NCBI GenBank assembly: GCA_027491235.1
Contig: JAIXWO010000021.1
Span: 310,001 to 374,000 of the forward strand
DNA length: 64,000 bases
Origin: Sphingomonadales bacterium
GTDB lineage: Bacteria > Pseudomonadota > Alphaproteobacteria > Sphingomonadales > Sphingomonadaceae
Reading direction: 5' to 3'
The translations under genes were made by a program, and so were the position numbers. Shown one piece after another: positions 23,846 through 32,930 of the stretch; the stretch's first letter is position 1, and every line of letters begins with the position of its first letter. Under the pieces are notes generated by a model. The model was not told the DNA's origin. It was given only the letters and a program-made list of their open reading frames with translations, and did not search any database.

Positions 23846-24841
23846 CTAGACCGTCAGCACAATCTTCCCGACATGCGCGCCGGATTCCATGCGCGCATGG
23901 GCGGCGGCGGCTTCGGCCAGTGGGAAGGCCTCGTCCATCACCGGGCGGAGCTTGCCGGCTTCGATAAGCGGCCAGACGGTGCGGCGCAGTTCATCCGCGA
24001 CCAGTGTTTTGAATTCGACCGAACGGGGCCGAAGCGTAGAGCCGGTCATCATCTGGCGGCGCACCATGAGAGCCGCGATGTTGATCTCCGCCGTGATCCC
24101 ACGTTGCACGGCGATGGTCACATGGCGGCCATCCTCGCCAAGGCATTGGAGGTTGCGCGGCACATAGTCCCCACCGACCATATCGAGGATGAGATGGACC
24201 CCGAGCCCGCCGGTGATTTTGGCCACGGCGTCCACAAAATCGGCAGCGTTATAATTGATCGCATGGTCCGCACCGAGGCTGAGCGCGGCGGCGCATTTAT
24301 CGTCTGACCCGCAGGTGACGATAACCGTCAGGCCAAAGAGCTTGCACAGCGCAATCGCCATGGTGCCAATGCCGCTCGTCCCGCCATGGATGAGGATTGT
24401 CTCCCCCTCGCTCGCATATCCGCGTTCAAACACATTGGTCCACACCGTGAAGAGCGTTTCGGGAATGGCGGCGGCTTCCTCGATCGAAAGACCATCGGGC
24501 ACGGGCAGGCACTGGCCGACCGGGGCGGTACAATATTGGGCATAGCCGCCGCCCGCGACGAGCGCGCACACGCGTGTCCCGATCAGCGCTGCGTCGACGC
24601 CGTCGCCGACCCCGACAATCTCGCCTGCAATTTCAAGGCCCGGAATGGACGTTGCGCCCGGTGGTGGCGCGTACATGCCGCGCCGTTGCAGGACGTCGGG
24701 CCGGTTCACGCCAGCTGCGGCCACTTTGACCAGCACTTCGCCAGCGGCGGGCGCAGGCACTGGCCGCTCGACCGGCTGGAGCACCTCAGGCCCGCCGGGC
24801 GCAGCCGGATCAATACAGGTCATGGTCGATGGCAGGCTCAT
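23846..24841 (-). CDS. NAD(P)H:quinone oxidoreductase, zeta-crystallin/PIG3-like
   Basis: The 331-aa MDR-family enzyme lacks the zinc-binding cysteines. Marks are VKVAAAGVNRPDVLQRRGMY with PPPGATSIPGLEIAGEIVGVG in the GroES-like domain and ILIHGGTSGIGTMAIALCKLFG in the cofactor domain. It probably reduces quinones or enones with NADPH. ATG 24841 is the natural start. A small palindrome (CCCTCTCCCGGCGGGGGAGGG) sits between its stop and the SDR stop and may end both convergent transcripts. Confidence 0.88.
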   Translation of the reverse strand: MSLPSTMTCIDPAAPGGPEVLQPVERPVPAPAAGEVLVKVAAAGVNRPDVLQRRGMYAPPPGATSIPGLEIAGEIVGVGDGVDAALIGTRVCALVAGGGYAQYCTAPVGQCLPVPDGLSIEEAAAIPETLFTVWTNVFERGYASEGETILIHGGTSGIGTMAIALCKLFGLTVIVTCGSDDKCAAALSLGADHAINYNAADFVDAVAKITGGLGVHLILDMVGGDYVPRNLQCLGEDGRHVTIAVQRGITAEINIAALMVRRQMMTGSTLRPRSVEFKTLVADELRRTVWPLIEAGKLRPVMDEAFPLAEAAAAHARMESGAHVGKIVLTV

Positions 24842-24951
24842 TCAACGTTCCCCTTGTTGGGCGACCTCGTAGGGGCAAAAACATGCTCTGGTCAACGCAT
24901 CGATACAGTCACCGGCTTGACATCAAATCGCTTTCGAAGGACGCTTCAAAG

Positions 24952-25149
24952 ATGGATCTCGATGACCTTTTTGCCAAGCGCCCACAAGATCCGTTGACCC
25001 TGTTGGGCCAGCAGGATCTCGACCCCCTTTCGGTCGAAGAACTGGCGCTACGCAAAGAGGTTTTGCAGGCGGAAATCGCCCGCACTGAAAGCAAGATTGC
25101 CGCCGTCGTTAACTTCAGGGCAAGCGCCGACGCCCTATTCCGGAAGTGA
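24952..25149 (+). CDS. DUF1192 family protein
   Basis: This is a 65-aa helical protein beginning MDLDDLFAKRPQDPLTLLGQQDLDPLSVEEL and ending in a coiled coil (RKEVLQAEIARTESKIAAV) and ALFRK. This is the usual shape of the alphaproteobacterial DUF1192 family, whose function is unknown. ATG 24952 gives the family length; the frame runs further upstream without similarity. It lies 67 bp before clpA on the same strand. Confidence 0.88.
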   Translation: MDLDDLFAKRPQDPLTLLGQQDLDPLSVEELALRKEVLQAEIARTESKIAAVVNFRASADALFRK

Positions 25150-25216
25150 ACGGGACAATGACGGCCTTGATCTCGGGGCACCGGCACCCGACATGGGTGT
25201 CTTAAGGAGCGTTTGA

Positions 25217-27538
25217 ATGCCATCTTTTGCCCGAGAACTGGAAACCACCCTGCACAATGCGCTGGGCGCGGCTGCAAGCCGGAAGCACGAATATGCGACG
25301 TTGGAGCATCTCCTCCTCGCGCTCATTGAGGACCTCCATGCCTCCAAGGTGATGGTCGCCTGCGGTGTGGATACGGGTGAATTGAAAGACACCGTTGCCC
25401 ATTATCTGGATACCGAACTGGAATCGCTGCGGCTGGAAGGGGAGTCTGATCCTTCGCCGACCAGCGGGTTTCAGCGCGTCGTCCAGCGCGCCATCCTCCA
25501 CGTCCAGTCGTCTGGCCGGGATGAGGTGACGGGCGCCAATGTGCTCGTTGCACTCTTTTCCGAACGCGAAAGCTATGCCGTCTACTTCCTCCAGCAGCAG
25601 GATATGAGCCGTCTCGATGCCGTCAGCTTCATCAGCCACGGCGTCGGCAAAGGCGCCGAAGTGCCGGAGCAGAAGAAGCCCGAGGGCAATGAAGAGCGCG
25701 AGGAAAAGAAGCAGCCGGCCGAAGCCAAGGGCAAGCAGGAATCCGCGCTCAAGCAATTCTGCGTCGACCTCAATGAAAAGGCCAAGGTCGGCAAGGTTGA
25801 TCCACTGATCGGCCGTGGCCCTGAAGTCGACCGCACCGTTCAGATCCTGTGCCGCCGGTCGAAGAACAATCCGCTTTATGTGGGGGAACCCGGCGTCGGC
25901 AAAACCGCGATTGCCGAAGGCCTCGCCCGCAAGATCATCGAAGGCGATGTGCCCGATGTGCTGCTTGAAGCTGTCATCTACTCGCTCGACATGGGCGCGC
26001 TGCTGGCGGGCACCCGCTATCGCGGTGATTTTGAAGAGCGGCTGAAGGCCGTCGTCAACGAGCTGGAAAAGCTGCCCCACGCCATCCTCTTCATCGATGA
26101 AATTCACACGGTGATTGGGGCCGGGGCCACCTCAGGCGGGGCGATGGACGCGTCCAACCTGCTGAAGCCTGCGCTCTCGGGCGGTCAGATCCGTTGCATC
26201 GGGTCCACCACCTATAAGGAATTCCGCAATCACTTCGAAAAGGACCGCGCGCTGTTGCGCCGGTTCCAGAAGATCGACGTGAACGAACCGACCATCGAAG
26301 ACACGATCAAGATTCTCGCCGGGCTGCGCTCTGCGTTCGAAGATCACCATCATGTCAAATACACGCCCGACGCCATCAAGGCGGCGGTGGAGCTGTCTGC
26401 CCGCTACATCAATGACCGCAAATTGCCCGACAAGGCCATCGACGTGATTGATGAGGTCGGCGCGATGCAGATGCTGGTGCCTGCCAATAAGCGCAAGAAA
26501 ACAATTACGGCCAAGGAAGTCGAAGCCGTGATTGCCACTATGGCGCGCATCCCGCCGAAATCGGTTTCAACCGACGACAAGAAGACGCTGGAAACGCTGG
26601 AAGGTGATTTGAAGCGTGTTGTCTTTGGGCAGGATACGGCAATTGAAGTGCTGGCCAGCGCAATAAAGCTGTCGCGCGCGGGTCTGCGCGATCCCGACAA
26701 GCCCATCGGCAATTATCTGTTTTCCGGCCCGACCGGCGTGGGCAAGACAGAGGTCGCGCGTCAGCTGGCGTCGATCATGGGCATTCCGCTCCAGCGCTTC
26801 GACATGTCGGAATATATGGAACGTCACTCCGTCAGCCGCCTCATCGGTGCGCCGCCGGGCTATGTCGGCTATGATCAGGGCGGTCTGTTGACCGATGCCA
26901 TTGATCAGCAGCCGCACTGTGTGCTCCTGCTCGACGAAATCGAAAAGGCGCACCCGGACCTGTTCAACATCCTGTTGCAGGTCATGGACAATGGTCGCCT
27001 GACGGACCACCACGGCAAGACGGTCGATTTCCGCAATGTCATCCTGATCATGACCACCAATGCCGGCGCGTCCGACATGGCGCGGGAGAGCATCGGCTTT
27101 GGCGATATCAGCCGCGAAGATGTGGGCGAAGATGCCGTCAAAAAGCTCTTCACCCCGGAATTCCGCAACCGTCTCGATGCGATTGTGCCGTTTGCCTACC
27201 TGCCGCCGCAGGTTGTCACCCGCGTCGTCGACAAGTTCATCCTGCAGCTTGAACTCCAGCTTGCGGACCGTGACGTCCACATCAAGCTGGATCAGGCGTC
27301 GAAGGATTGGTTGACGGAGCGCGGCTATGACAAGCTCTATGGTGCCCGCCCGATGGGCCGCCTGATCCAGGAAAAGATCAAGCAGCCGCTGGCCGAAGAA
27401 TTGCTGTTCGGCAAGCTTGTTCATGGCGGCGAAGTGAGCGTCCATATGAAGGACGGCGCACTCAGCTTCGAAATCGTCGCAGCGCCCCCCAAAAAGGGCA
27501 AGAAGGGCGGCAAGGCCGGGGCCAAGGCAAGCGCCTGA
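25217..27538 (+). CDS. clpA: ATP-dependent Clp protease ATP-binding subunit ClpA
   Basis: This is a 773-aa Hsp100 unfoldase. It has an N-terminal double Clp repeat (1-145), an acidic linker (about 150-185), and two AAA+ modules with Walker A GEPGVGKT and GPTGVGKT. The first has DIFIDEIHT-type Walker B (AILFIDEIHT) and the second VLLLDEIEKAHPDL. The absence of a ClpB coiled coil and the LYGARPMGR C-terminal domain identify ClpA. It feeds unfolded substrates to ClpP. Ribosome site AAGGAG precedes ATG 25217. clpS, often adjacent in related bacteria, is not here. The Gly/Lys-rich tail (KKGKKGGKAGAKASA) is a lineage feature. Confidence 0.96.
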   Translation: MPSFARELETTLHNALGAAASRKHEYATLEHLLLALIEDLHASKVMVACGVDTGELKDTVAHYLDTELESLRLEGESDPSPTSGFQRVVQRAILHVQSSGRDEVTGANVLVALFSERESYAVYFLQQQDMSRLDAVSFISHGVGKGAEVPEQKKPEGNEEREEKKQPAEAKGKQESALKQFCVDLNEKAKVGKVDPLIGRGPEVDRTVQILCRRSKNNPLYVGEPGVGKTAIAEGLARKIIEGDVPDVLLEAVIYSLDMGALLAGTRYRGDFEERLKAVVNELEKLPHAILFIDEIHTVIGAGATSGGAMDASNLLKPALSGGQIRCIGSTTYKEFRNHFEKDRALLRRFQKIDVNEPTIEDTIKILAGLRSAFEDHHHVKYTPDAIKAAVELSARYINDRKLPDKAIDVIDEVGAMQMLVPANKRKKTITAKEVEAVIATMARIPPKSVSTDDKKTLETLEGDLKRVVFGQDTAIEVLASAIKLSRAGLRDPDKPIGNYLFSGPTGVGKTEVARQLASIMGIPLQRFDMSEYMERHSVSRLIGAPPGYVGYDQGGLLTDAIDQQPHCVLLLDEIEKAHPDLFNILLQVMDNGRLTDHHGKTVDFRNVILIMTTNAGASDMARESIGFGDISREDVGEDAVKKLFTPEFRNRLDAIVPFAYLPPQVVTRVVDKFILQLELQLADRDVHIKLDQASKDWLTERGYDKLYGARPMGRLIQEKIKQPLAEELLFGKLVHGGEVSVHMKDGALSFEIVAAPPKKGKKGGKAGAKASA

Positions 27539-27580
27539 GCTCCGGCGGGCCGTGGTCTCCCAGCCTGCCGCCCCCTTTTC

Positions 27581-27694
27581 TCGTCATGCTGAACTTGTTT
27601 CAGCATCCATGCCTGCCGCGCGGTCAGACTCTCGCAGGTCGGCGCACTGCACCACCTTCACGGCATGGATCCTGACACAAGTTCAGCATGACGA
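27581..27694. repeat. Dispersed palindromic repeat, family A, copy 1
   Basis: Arms TCGTCATGCTGAACTTGTTT and its near reverse complement at 27674-27694 enclose a variable centre and a conserved CATCCATG/CATGGATC pair. Copies are at 51628-51740 and 60905-61000. It lies between convergent clpA and the hydrolase gene and may serve as a bidirectional terminator. Confidence 0.85.
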
Positions 27695-27708
27695 TTGGGG
27701 AGGCAGCC

Positions 27709-28587
27709 TCAAAGATGTTTCTTGAAATGCGCGAGCGCCCGTGACCAGCCGTCACGGGCCGCCGCCTCATTATAGCTGGGCCTATAGTCCGCAAGAAAAC
27801 CATGATCGGCTTGCGGATAGAGATGAATTGAGGACGGCGTCTTCGCGGCCTTAAGCGCGGCGTTCATCGCCTCGACGTCCGCCACCGGAATGCCCTTATC
27901 AAGTGCGCCATAGAGGCCCAGCACCGGCGCCTTGATATCCGCGACCAGTTCAATCGGGTTCTTCGGCTGAAGCGCGGTCCCGGCACCCTTCACACGTCCA
28001 TACCAGGCAACACCGGCCTTCAGCTTCGGGTTGTGCGCGGCGTAAAGCCAAGTGATCCGCCCGCCCCAGCAAAAGCCCGTGAGGCCGATGCGCTTCGCAT
28101 TGCCGCCATCGCTGCCGACAAAGGCGGTGAGGGCATCGAGGTCCCCCATCACCTGCGCGTCGGGCACCTTAGAGACGATCTCAGCAAAGAGCTGCTTGAA
28201 ATCGGCAACCTTGGTCGCGTCGCCCTGCCGCTGATACAGGTCGGGCGCGATGGCATAGTAACCCGCTTTGGCAAAGCGGCGGACGATGTCGCGGATCCAT
28301 TCATGAACCCCGAAAATTTCCTGCACGACGATGATGACGGGCAGGTTTGTTTTGCCCTTGGGCTTGGCGCGATAGGCGCCCATCTGGATGCCGCCCGTCG
28401 CAAAGGTGACCATGCCGGCATCCAACCCATCGGCGGAGGTCGCAATGGCCGTGGCGGACAATGGCTGGGCAGCCAACGCATAGCTGGCCGCAACGACGGT
28501 TCCGGCCAAAGCTTGGCGACGCGTCACGCCTGTGTCCGCGATCCAGCTTTGATCCGGGGGGATCGGCGTATCTTGGGCGTCAGACAT
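27709..28587 (-). CDS. Dienelactone hydrolase family protein, Tat-exported
   Basis: The 292-aa alpha/beta hydrolase starts at ATG 28587 behind AGGAGAG. A twin-arginine motif (VTRRQALAG, about 25-33) before a hydrophobic stretch predicts Tat export. The catalytic triad is Cys in LTGFCWGGR, Asp in the LGLYGALDKGIP region and His in PQADHGFLADY. Family members open lactone rings or cleave esters. The start frame extends to 28677 but without ribosome site. The stop lies just after a palindromic repeat. Confidence 0.88.
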   Translation of the reverse strand: MSDAQDTPIPPDQSWIADTGVTRRQALAGTVVAASYALAAQPLSATAIATSADGLDAGMVTFATGGIQMGAYRAKPKGKTNLPVIIVVQEIFGVHEWIRDIVRRFAKAGYYAIAPDLYQRQGDATKVADFKQLFAEIVSKVPDAQVMGDLDALTAFVGSDGGNAKRIGLTGFCWGGRITWLYAAHNPKLKAGVAWYGRVKGAGTALQPKNPIELVADIKAPVLGLYGALDKGIPVADVEAMNAALKAAKTPSSIHLYPQADHGFLADYRPSYNEAAARDGWSRALAHFKKHL

Positions 28588-28671
28588 GAAAGACTCTCCT
28601 TTAGCCGCGCATGCTAACGCCCGCGGCGCTCGGCACAATGTCCTCTGCGTTTTCTGCGCGAATATACAGGT

Positions 28672-28705
28672 AAACAAAAGGCCCGGCAGGTTTCCCCGCC
28701 GAGCC
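28672..28705 (-). terminator. Rho-independent terminator of the Bax-inhibitor-1 gene
   Basis: On the minus strand, GGCTCGGCGGG and CCTGCCGGGCC form an 11-bp stem (two G-T pairs) around a GAAA tetraloop, followed by TTTTGTTT. It lies 27 bp after the stop of the gene at 28733. Confidence 0.9.
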
Positions 28706-28732
28706 TCATTGTTTCACACCTCAACAGGCAGA

Positions 28733-29467
28733 TTAGTCGCGGTTGCCCAAGAAGCTGAGCAGGAACTGGAACATGTTGATGAAGTCCAGATAGAGCGACA
28801 GCGCGCCCATGATCACCGTCTTGCCGACCATGTCGGTGCCAGCAACGTAGCTGTACATCGACTTGATACGCTGCGTGTCATAGGCGGTGAGGCCTGCAAA
28901 CAGCAGCACGCCGACAAAGCTGATGACTAGGTTCATCGTGCCCGACTGCATGAAGATGTTGATGATTGATGCGACGAGCAGGCCGACCACACCCATGATC
29001 AGGAACGTGCCGAAGCCGGACAGGTCCTTCTTCGTGGTATAGCCCCACAGGCTGAGGCCTGCGAAAGCGGCCGACGTTGCGAAGAACGTCTGCGCGATCG
29101 AGGCGCCGGTATAGACGAGGAAGATCGTCGACATCGACAGGCCCATGACCGTCGCAAAGCCCCAGAAGCACGCCTGCAGCGTGAACGTCGACATGCGGTT
29201 GATGCCAAAGTTCATCACCAGAATGAAGGCAAGCGGCGACAGCATGATCACCCACTTCAGAATGCCGGGGCTCATCATGATGCTTTGCGCAGCGCCCGAT
29301 GACGCGAACAGCAGGGCAACGATGCCGGTGAGCAGCACGCCCGAACCCATATAGTTGTAAACAGACAGCATGTATGACCGCAGGCCCGCATCGACTGCGG
29401 CACTGCGTGCGCCGACATCACCTGCCGGAGCCGCGCCCACCGAACGGGGGTCTGACCAGTTAGCCAT
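28733..29467 (-). CDS. Bax inhibitor-1/YccA family membrane protein
   Basis: The 244-aa protein has seven membrane segments. It shows the BI-1 pattern FINMFQFLLSFLGNRD at the C-terminus, ITAYDTQ-like (LTAYDTQRIKSMY) in the sixth-seventh region and VYTGASIAQTFFATSAAFAG in the middle. Bacterial relatives such as YccA modulate FtsH or act as pH-sensitive calcium leaks. ATG 29467 gives MANWSDPRS, the usual cytoplasmic start; the longer frame is rejected. It is a single gene with its own terminator. Confidence 0.92.
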   Translation of the reverse strand: MANWSDPRSVGAAPAGDVGARSAAVDAGLRSYMLSVYNYMGSGVLLTGIVALLFASSGAAQSIMMSPGILKWVIMLSPLAFILVMNFGINRMSTFTLQACFWGFATVMGLSMSTIFLVYTGASIAQTFFATSAAFAGLSLWGYTTKKDLSGFGTFLIMGVVGLLVASIINIFMQSGTMNLVISFVGVLLFAGLTAYDTQRIKSMYSYVAGTDMVGKTVIMGALSLYLDFINMFQFLLSFLGNRD

Positions 29468-29688
29468 CGTAACTCTCTCCAAATAACAGACCGGCACAAT
29501 AGCCGGATGTGATGAAATATCGTGTGTTCGTTAAAAAATTCAAGCGAAACACGACAGAGGACAGCGCACTTTATTAAGGAAATTCCTGAAAACCCTCCCC
29601 CGCCGACATCATGTGCCTGTAAAACTGCTTTGAACGGGGCGCATTCTCTGTAAGATCACGCCTGAGAAAAAGAAGCTGGGGGAGAGAG

Positions 29689-31287
29689 ATGGCAGGGTCA
29701 GCCTATCGCATTTACGTGCTTGTCCTGTTGATGGTCATTTACGCCTTCAACTTTCTCGACCGGCAAGTTGTCACGATCATCGCCCCCTATCTTAAAGAAG
29801 ATATGGGCGTGTCCGATGCCCAGATCGGGCTGCTGTTTGGCACGGCTTTTGCGCTGTTTTATGCCGTTTTCGGCCTGCCTCTGGCCAAGCTTGCCGATGG
29901 CTGGAACCGGGTCCGGACCATTTCCATCGGCCTTGGCTTCTGGTCAGCGATGACGGCGGCGTCGGGCCTTGCTTCCAATTTCGGGCAGCTTGGCGCAGCG
30001 CGGATCGGAGTTGGCATCGGCGAAGCGAGCGCCTCTCCGGCCGCTTATTCGCTGCTGCAGGACTATTTCCCAAAATCGATGCGCGCCACTGTGCTCGCGC
30101 TATATTCGGCCGGCATCTATCTCGGCTCGGGCGCCTCGCTCGTCTTTGGCGGCGTGGTGATCGAATATTGGGCAACGCATTATACCGCCGGCAACGCGCC
30201 CTTCGGGTTGACGGGCTGGCAGGCGACCTATTTCGCTTTTGGTCTGCCCGGCATCCTCCTCGCCTTCCTGATGTGGTTCACCGTGCGCGAACCCGTGCGC
30301 GGGGCAATTGATGGCATCCCCACACCCGGCATCGCGCGGCCCTTTCATGCAGTGATGACGGAGTTTGCAGCCATGCTGCCGCCCTGGAACTGGCGTGGCT
30401 ATGCGCGCATGACGGGCGCGCGCCAAACGACGAGTGCCAATGTGCTGTTGCTGACCGCGGTCATCATTGGCGCTGTCGCCGTCGTCCTTATAACAGACGG
30501 CCTGCTCCGCCCGGAAAAGCGCGCGGTTGTGGGTGCCATTGGTGGCTTCAACATCACGACGAACATGGTGCAATGGGGCGCGATTGGGATTGGCGTCTAT
30601 TGTGTGGGCAGCTGGTTACAGACCATCCGCCTGCGCGACCCCGCCTGCTTTGCGCTGGTCGCCAATCCGGGCTTTATCGCCTTGACGGTCACGGGCGGGC
30701 TGATGTCCTACATCAGTTACGGGCTGTCGCCCTTCATCTTCCTCTATGCCAAAACCCAATTCGGGGTCGGCGCAGAGGCTGGCCTGACCTTGGGCGCTAT
30801 TCTCGCCATCGGCGGCGGGCTCGGCGCGACCTTTGGAGGCATCTTGGGCGATTGGCTCCGCCAACGTACGCCGAAAGGCCGCATGATTGTGATGCTGATT
30901 GCGGCGATTGGCTCCGCCATCACGATCATCGCAAGCTATAGCGTGTCCAGCCTGACCTCATTCTACGTGCTGACCGCAGCCAATGTGTTCATCCACATCA
31001 TGTGGCTTGGCCCCTGTGCTGCATCCATCCAGGATCTGGTGCTGCCCCGCATGCGCGGCACATCGACAGCGGCCTTCTTCCTTGGCACGACCATCCTAGG
31101 ACTGGGCCTTGGGCCTTATATCGTTGGCCTCTCCAGCGACGTGTCTGGCGATCTCCGGCTTGCGTTGATGGGCTCCATCATCGTCATGCCCATCATCCTT
31201 GGCTGCATCCTGCTCGCCATGCGTCGGGTGCCCGATCTTGAACGCACCGTCCTTGACCGGGCCCGGGCAGCAGGAGAGCCGATTTAA
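29689..31287 (+). CDS. MFS transporter, sphingolipid/Spinster-like
   Basis: The 532-aa permease has 12 predicted membrane segments and the MFS motif LAKLADGWNRVR between segments 2 and 3. The N-terminus (YAFNFLDRQVVTIIAPYLKEDM) and FALFYAVFGLPL are typical of Spinster-type carriers common in sphingomonads. A longer central loop (about 195-290) includes two extra hydrophobic stretches. The substrate is unknown. ATG 29689 follows GGGGGAGAGAG. The stop overlaps that of the convergent SOD gene. Confidence 0.88.
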   Translation: MAGSAYRIYVLVLLMVIYAFNFLDRQVVTIIAPYLKEDMGVSDAQIGLLFGTAFALFYAVFGLPLAKLADGWNRVRTISIGLGFWSAMTAASGLASNFGQLGAARIGVGIGEASASPAAYSLLQDYFPKSMRATVLALYSAGIYLGSGASLVFGGVVIEYWATHYTAGNAPFGLTGWQATYFAFGLPGILLAFLMWFTVREPVRGAIDGIPTPGIARPFHAVMTEFAAMLPPWNWRGYARMTGARQTTSANVLLLTAVIIGAVAVVLITDGLLRPEKRAVVGAIGGFNITTNMVQWGAIGIGVYCVGSWLQTIRLRDPACFALVANPGFIALTVTGGLMSYISYGLSPFIFLYAKTQFGVGAEAGLTLGAILAIGGGLGATFGGILGDWLRQRTPKGRMIVMLIAAIGSAITIIASYSVSSLTSFYVLTAANVFIHIMWLGPCAASIQDLVLPRMRGTSTAAFFLGTTILGLGLGPYIVGLSSDVSGDLRLALMGSIIVMPIILGCILLAMRRVPDLERTVLDRARAAGEPI

Positions 31288-31817
31288 CTCAGGCGCAGGA
31301 CGCCGCAGAGGATGCGCTTCCCGCTCTTGCCGCTGGGGTCTGTCATTTCGTCATCCGCATCGGCATGGAGCACGACGGCTGCGCCATCCGCATCCAGCAA
31401 TGGCGTTGCACCCGTCGCGACCAAGCCTGCGCCAAGCCATGTCTTCAGCCGTCCGGACCCCTTGGCATTGGCGATGAGGTTGGGCGCGTCGCCTGCGTGC
31501 GGGCCTTGCGGATTCTTATGGCCATGTTGATGCGCCGTCGGGTTCCAATGCCCGCCCGCCGTCACAAAGTCCGGGGCATCACATTTTCCGACGGTGTGAA
31601 CGTGCAGGCCATGCGGACCTGCCGTCACGCCTTTCACCGAGACATCAAGCCAAAGGCCGTCGGTGGATTCGGTGACGATGGCGGTCCCGGCGGGCTTGCC
31701 AGTTGCGTCGACCAGATCGGCGACAGCTGCGGCGCCTTTGGAGGCAGAAACAGTCGGCGTGCATCCGGACAGCAGAAGCGCGCCAGCAGACAGGCCCATC
31801 AAAAACATCGTCTTCAT
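31284..31817 (-). CDS. sodC: Cu/Zn superoxide dismutase, lipoprotein
   Basis: The 177-aa enzyme converts superoxide to peroxide and oxygen in the envelope. ATG 31817 follows GGAGATTTTTT. A signal peptide ends in lipobox LLSGC, so it is anchored to a membrane. Metal ligands are seen in HGLHVHTVGKCD, GHWNPTAHQHGHKN, GPHAGD and, later, VVLHADADD; the disulfide pair is GKCDAP and RILCGVLRL. Its 3' end overlaps the MFS gene stop by 4 bp. It is divergent from the epimerase gene. Confidence 0.95.
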   Translation of the reverse strand: MKTMFLMGLSAGALLLSGCTPTVSASKGAAAVADLVDATGKPAGTAIVTESTDGLWLDVSVKGVTAGPHGLHVHTVGKCDAPDFVTAGGHWNPTAHQHGHKNPQGPHAGDAPNLIANAKGSGRLKTWLGAGLVATGATPLLDADGAAVVLHADADDEMTDPSGKSGKRILCGVLRLS

Positions 31818-31934
31818 AAAAAATCTCCATGGCATCGCGCCTTAGATAGTTTCGGCCACATTTTACCGATACTCAAGACGATCTATGCATATGATATGTG
31901 ATCCGCGGCAAGGCGCCGCCACGAGGGACATTAG

Positions 31935-32930
31935 ATGGCCATTGTCGTAACAGGCGTTGCAGGCTTTATCGGCTCACATGTTGCGCGCGCGCTGCTGGCG
32001 CGGGGGGAGCGCGTTGTCGGCATCGACAATCTCAACGACTATTATGATGTTCAGCTCAAAAAAGACCGGCTGGCCGACATCGCCCACCCCCATCTCGCCT
32101 TTCATCACACCGATTTTGCAGATCATGCCGCGTTGGAAGAGGCGCTGCACGGCGTGGAGATTGAGACAATCGTCCATCTCGGTGCGCAGCCGGGGGTGCG
32201 CTATTCGCTCGTCAATCCGCGCGCCTATCTCCAGTCCAATCTGGCTGGCCACCTCAACATGCTGGAAATTGCGCGCCACCGCGGCGTCCGGCAGATGGTC
32301 TATGCGTCATCGTCGTCGGTCTATGGCGCCAATAAGAACTTGCCGTTCCGCGTGACCGACCGTGTCGATCACCCGATCTCGCTCTACGCTGCCACGAAAA
32401 AGGCGGATGAGCTGATGAGCGAAACCTATGCGCACCTCTTCCGCATCCCTCTTACAGGCCTTCGCTTCTTCACCGTCTATGGACGATGGGGCCGACCCGA
32501 CATGGCAGTGTGGGGCTTTGTGGAGCGCATTCTGAACGGCCAGCCCATCACCGTTTACAATCAGGGCCAGATGCGGCGGGACTTTACCCACGTCGATGAC
32601 ATCCTGGCCGGGATCCTCGCCGCGATTGACAAGCCGGTCGTCGATGACGGCGCCGAAAAGGCGGGTGGCAGCATCTCCCCCCACCGGCTGTTCAACATCG
32701 GCAACAACCAATCTGAAGAGCTGATGAAGATGATCGCCGTTGTTGAGCAGGCTTGTGGACGCAAGGCGGAGATCGACTTTCAGCCGCTGCAGCCGGGCGA
32801 CGTTCTCGAAACCTATGCCGACATCACCGCCATTGCGAACGAACTGGGCTTTGCGCCCTCAACCCCGATCGAGGTCGGCATTCCCGATTTCGTGGACTGG
32901 TATCGCGCCTATCGCGGGCGCGCCGCTTAG
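31935..32930 (+). CDS. NAD-dependent UDP-glucuronate epimerase family
   Basis: The 331-aa extended SDR has GVAGFIGSH at the N-terminus, GIDNLNDYYDVQLKKDRL (a signature of UDP-glucuronate 4-epimerases), and the active-site YAATKKADE. RRDFTHVDDI sits in the C-terminal part. It should interconvert UDP-glucuronate and UDP-galacturonate for surface polysaccharide. Its stop overlaps that of the convergent UDP-glucose dehydrogenase gene, the enzyme that makes its substrate, so the pair forms one pathway. Confidence 0.9.
   Translation: MAIVVTGVAGFIGSHVARALLARGERVVGIDNLNDYYDVQLKKDRLADIAHPHLAFHHTDFADHAALEEALHGVEIETIVHLGAQPGVRYSLVNPRAYLQSNLAGHLNMLEIARHRGVRQMVYASSSSVYGANKNLPFRVTDRVDHPISLYAATKKADELMSETYAHLFRIPLTGLRFFTVYGRWGRPDMAVWGFVERILNGQPITVYNQGQMRRDFTHVDDILAGILAAIDKPVVDDGAEKAGGSISPHRLFNIGNNQSEELMKMIAVVEQACGRKAEIDFQPLQPGDVLETYADITAIANELGFAPSTPIEVGIPDFVDWYRAYRGRAA

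Noticed and set aside
25202-26107. 300-codon minus-strand frame within clpA
   Set aside because: It is fully inside clpA on the other strand and has no family resemblance.
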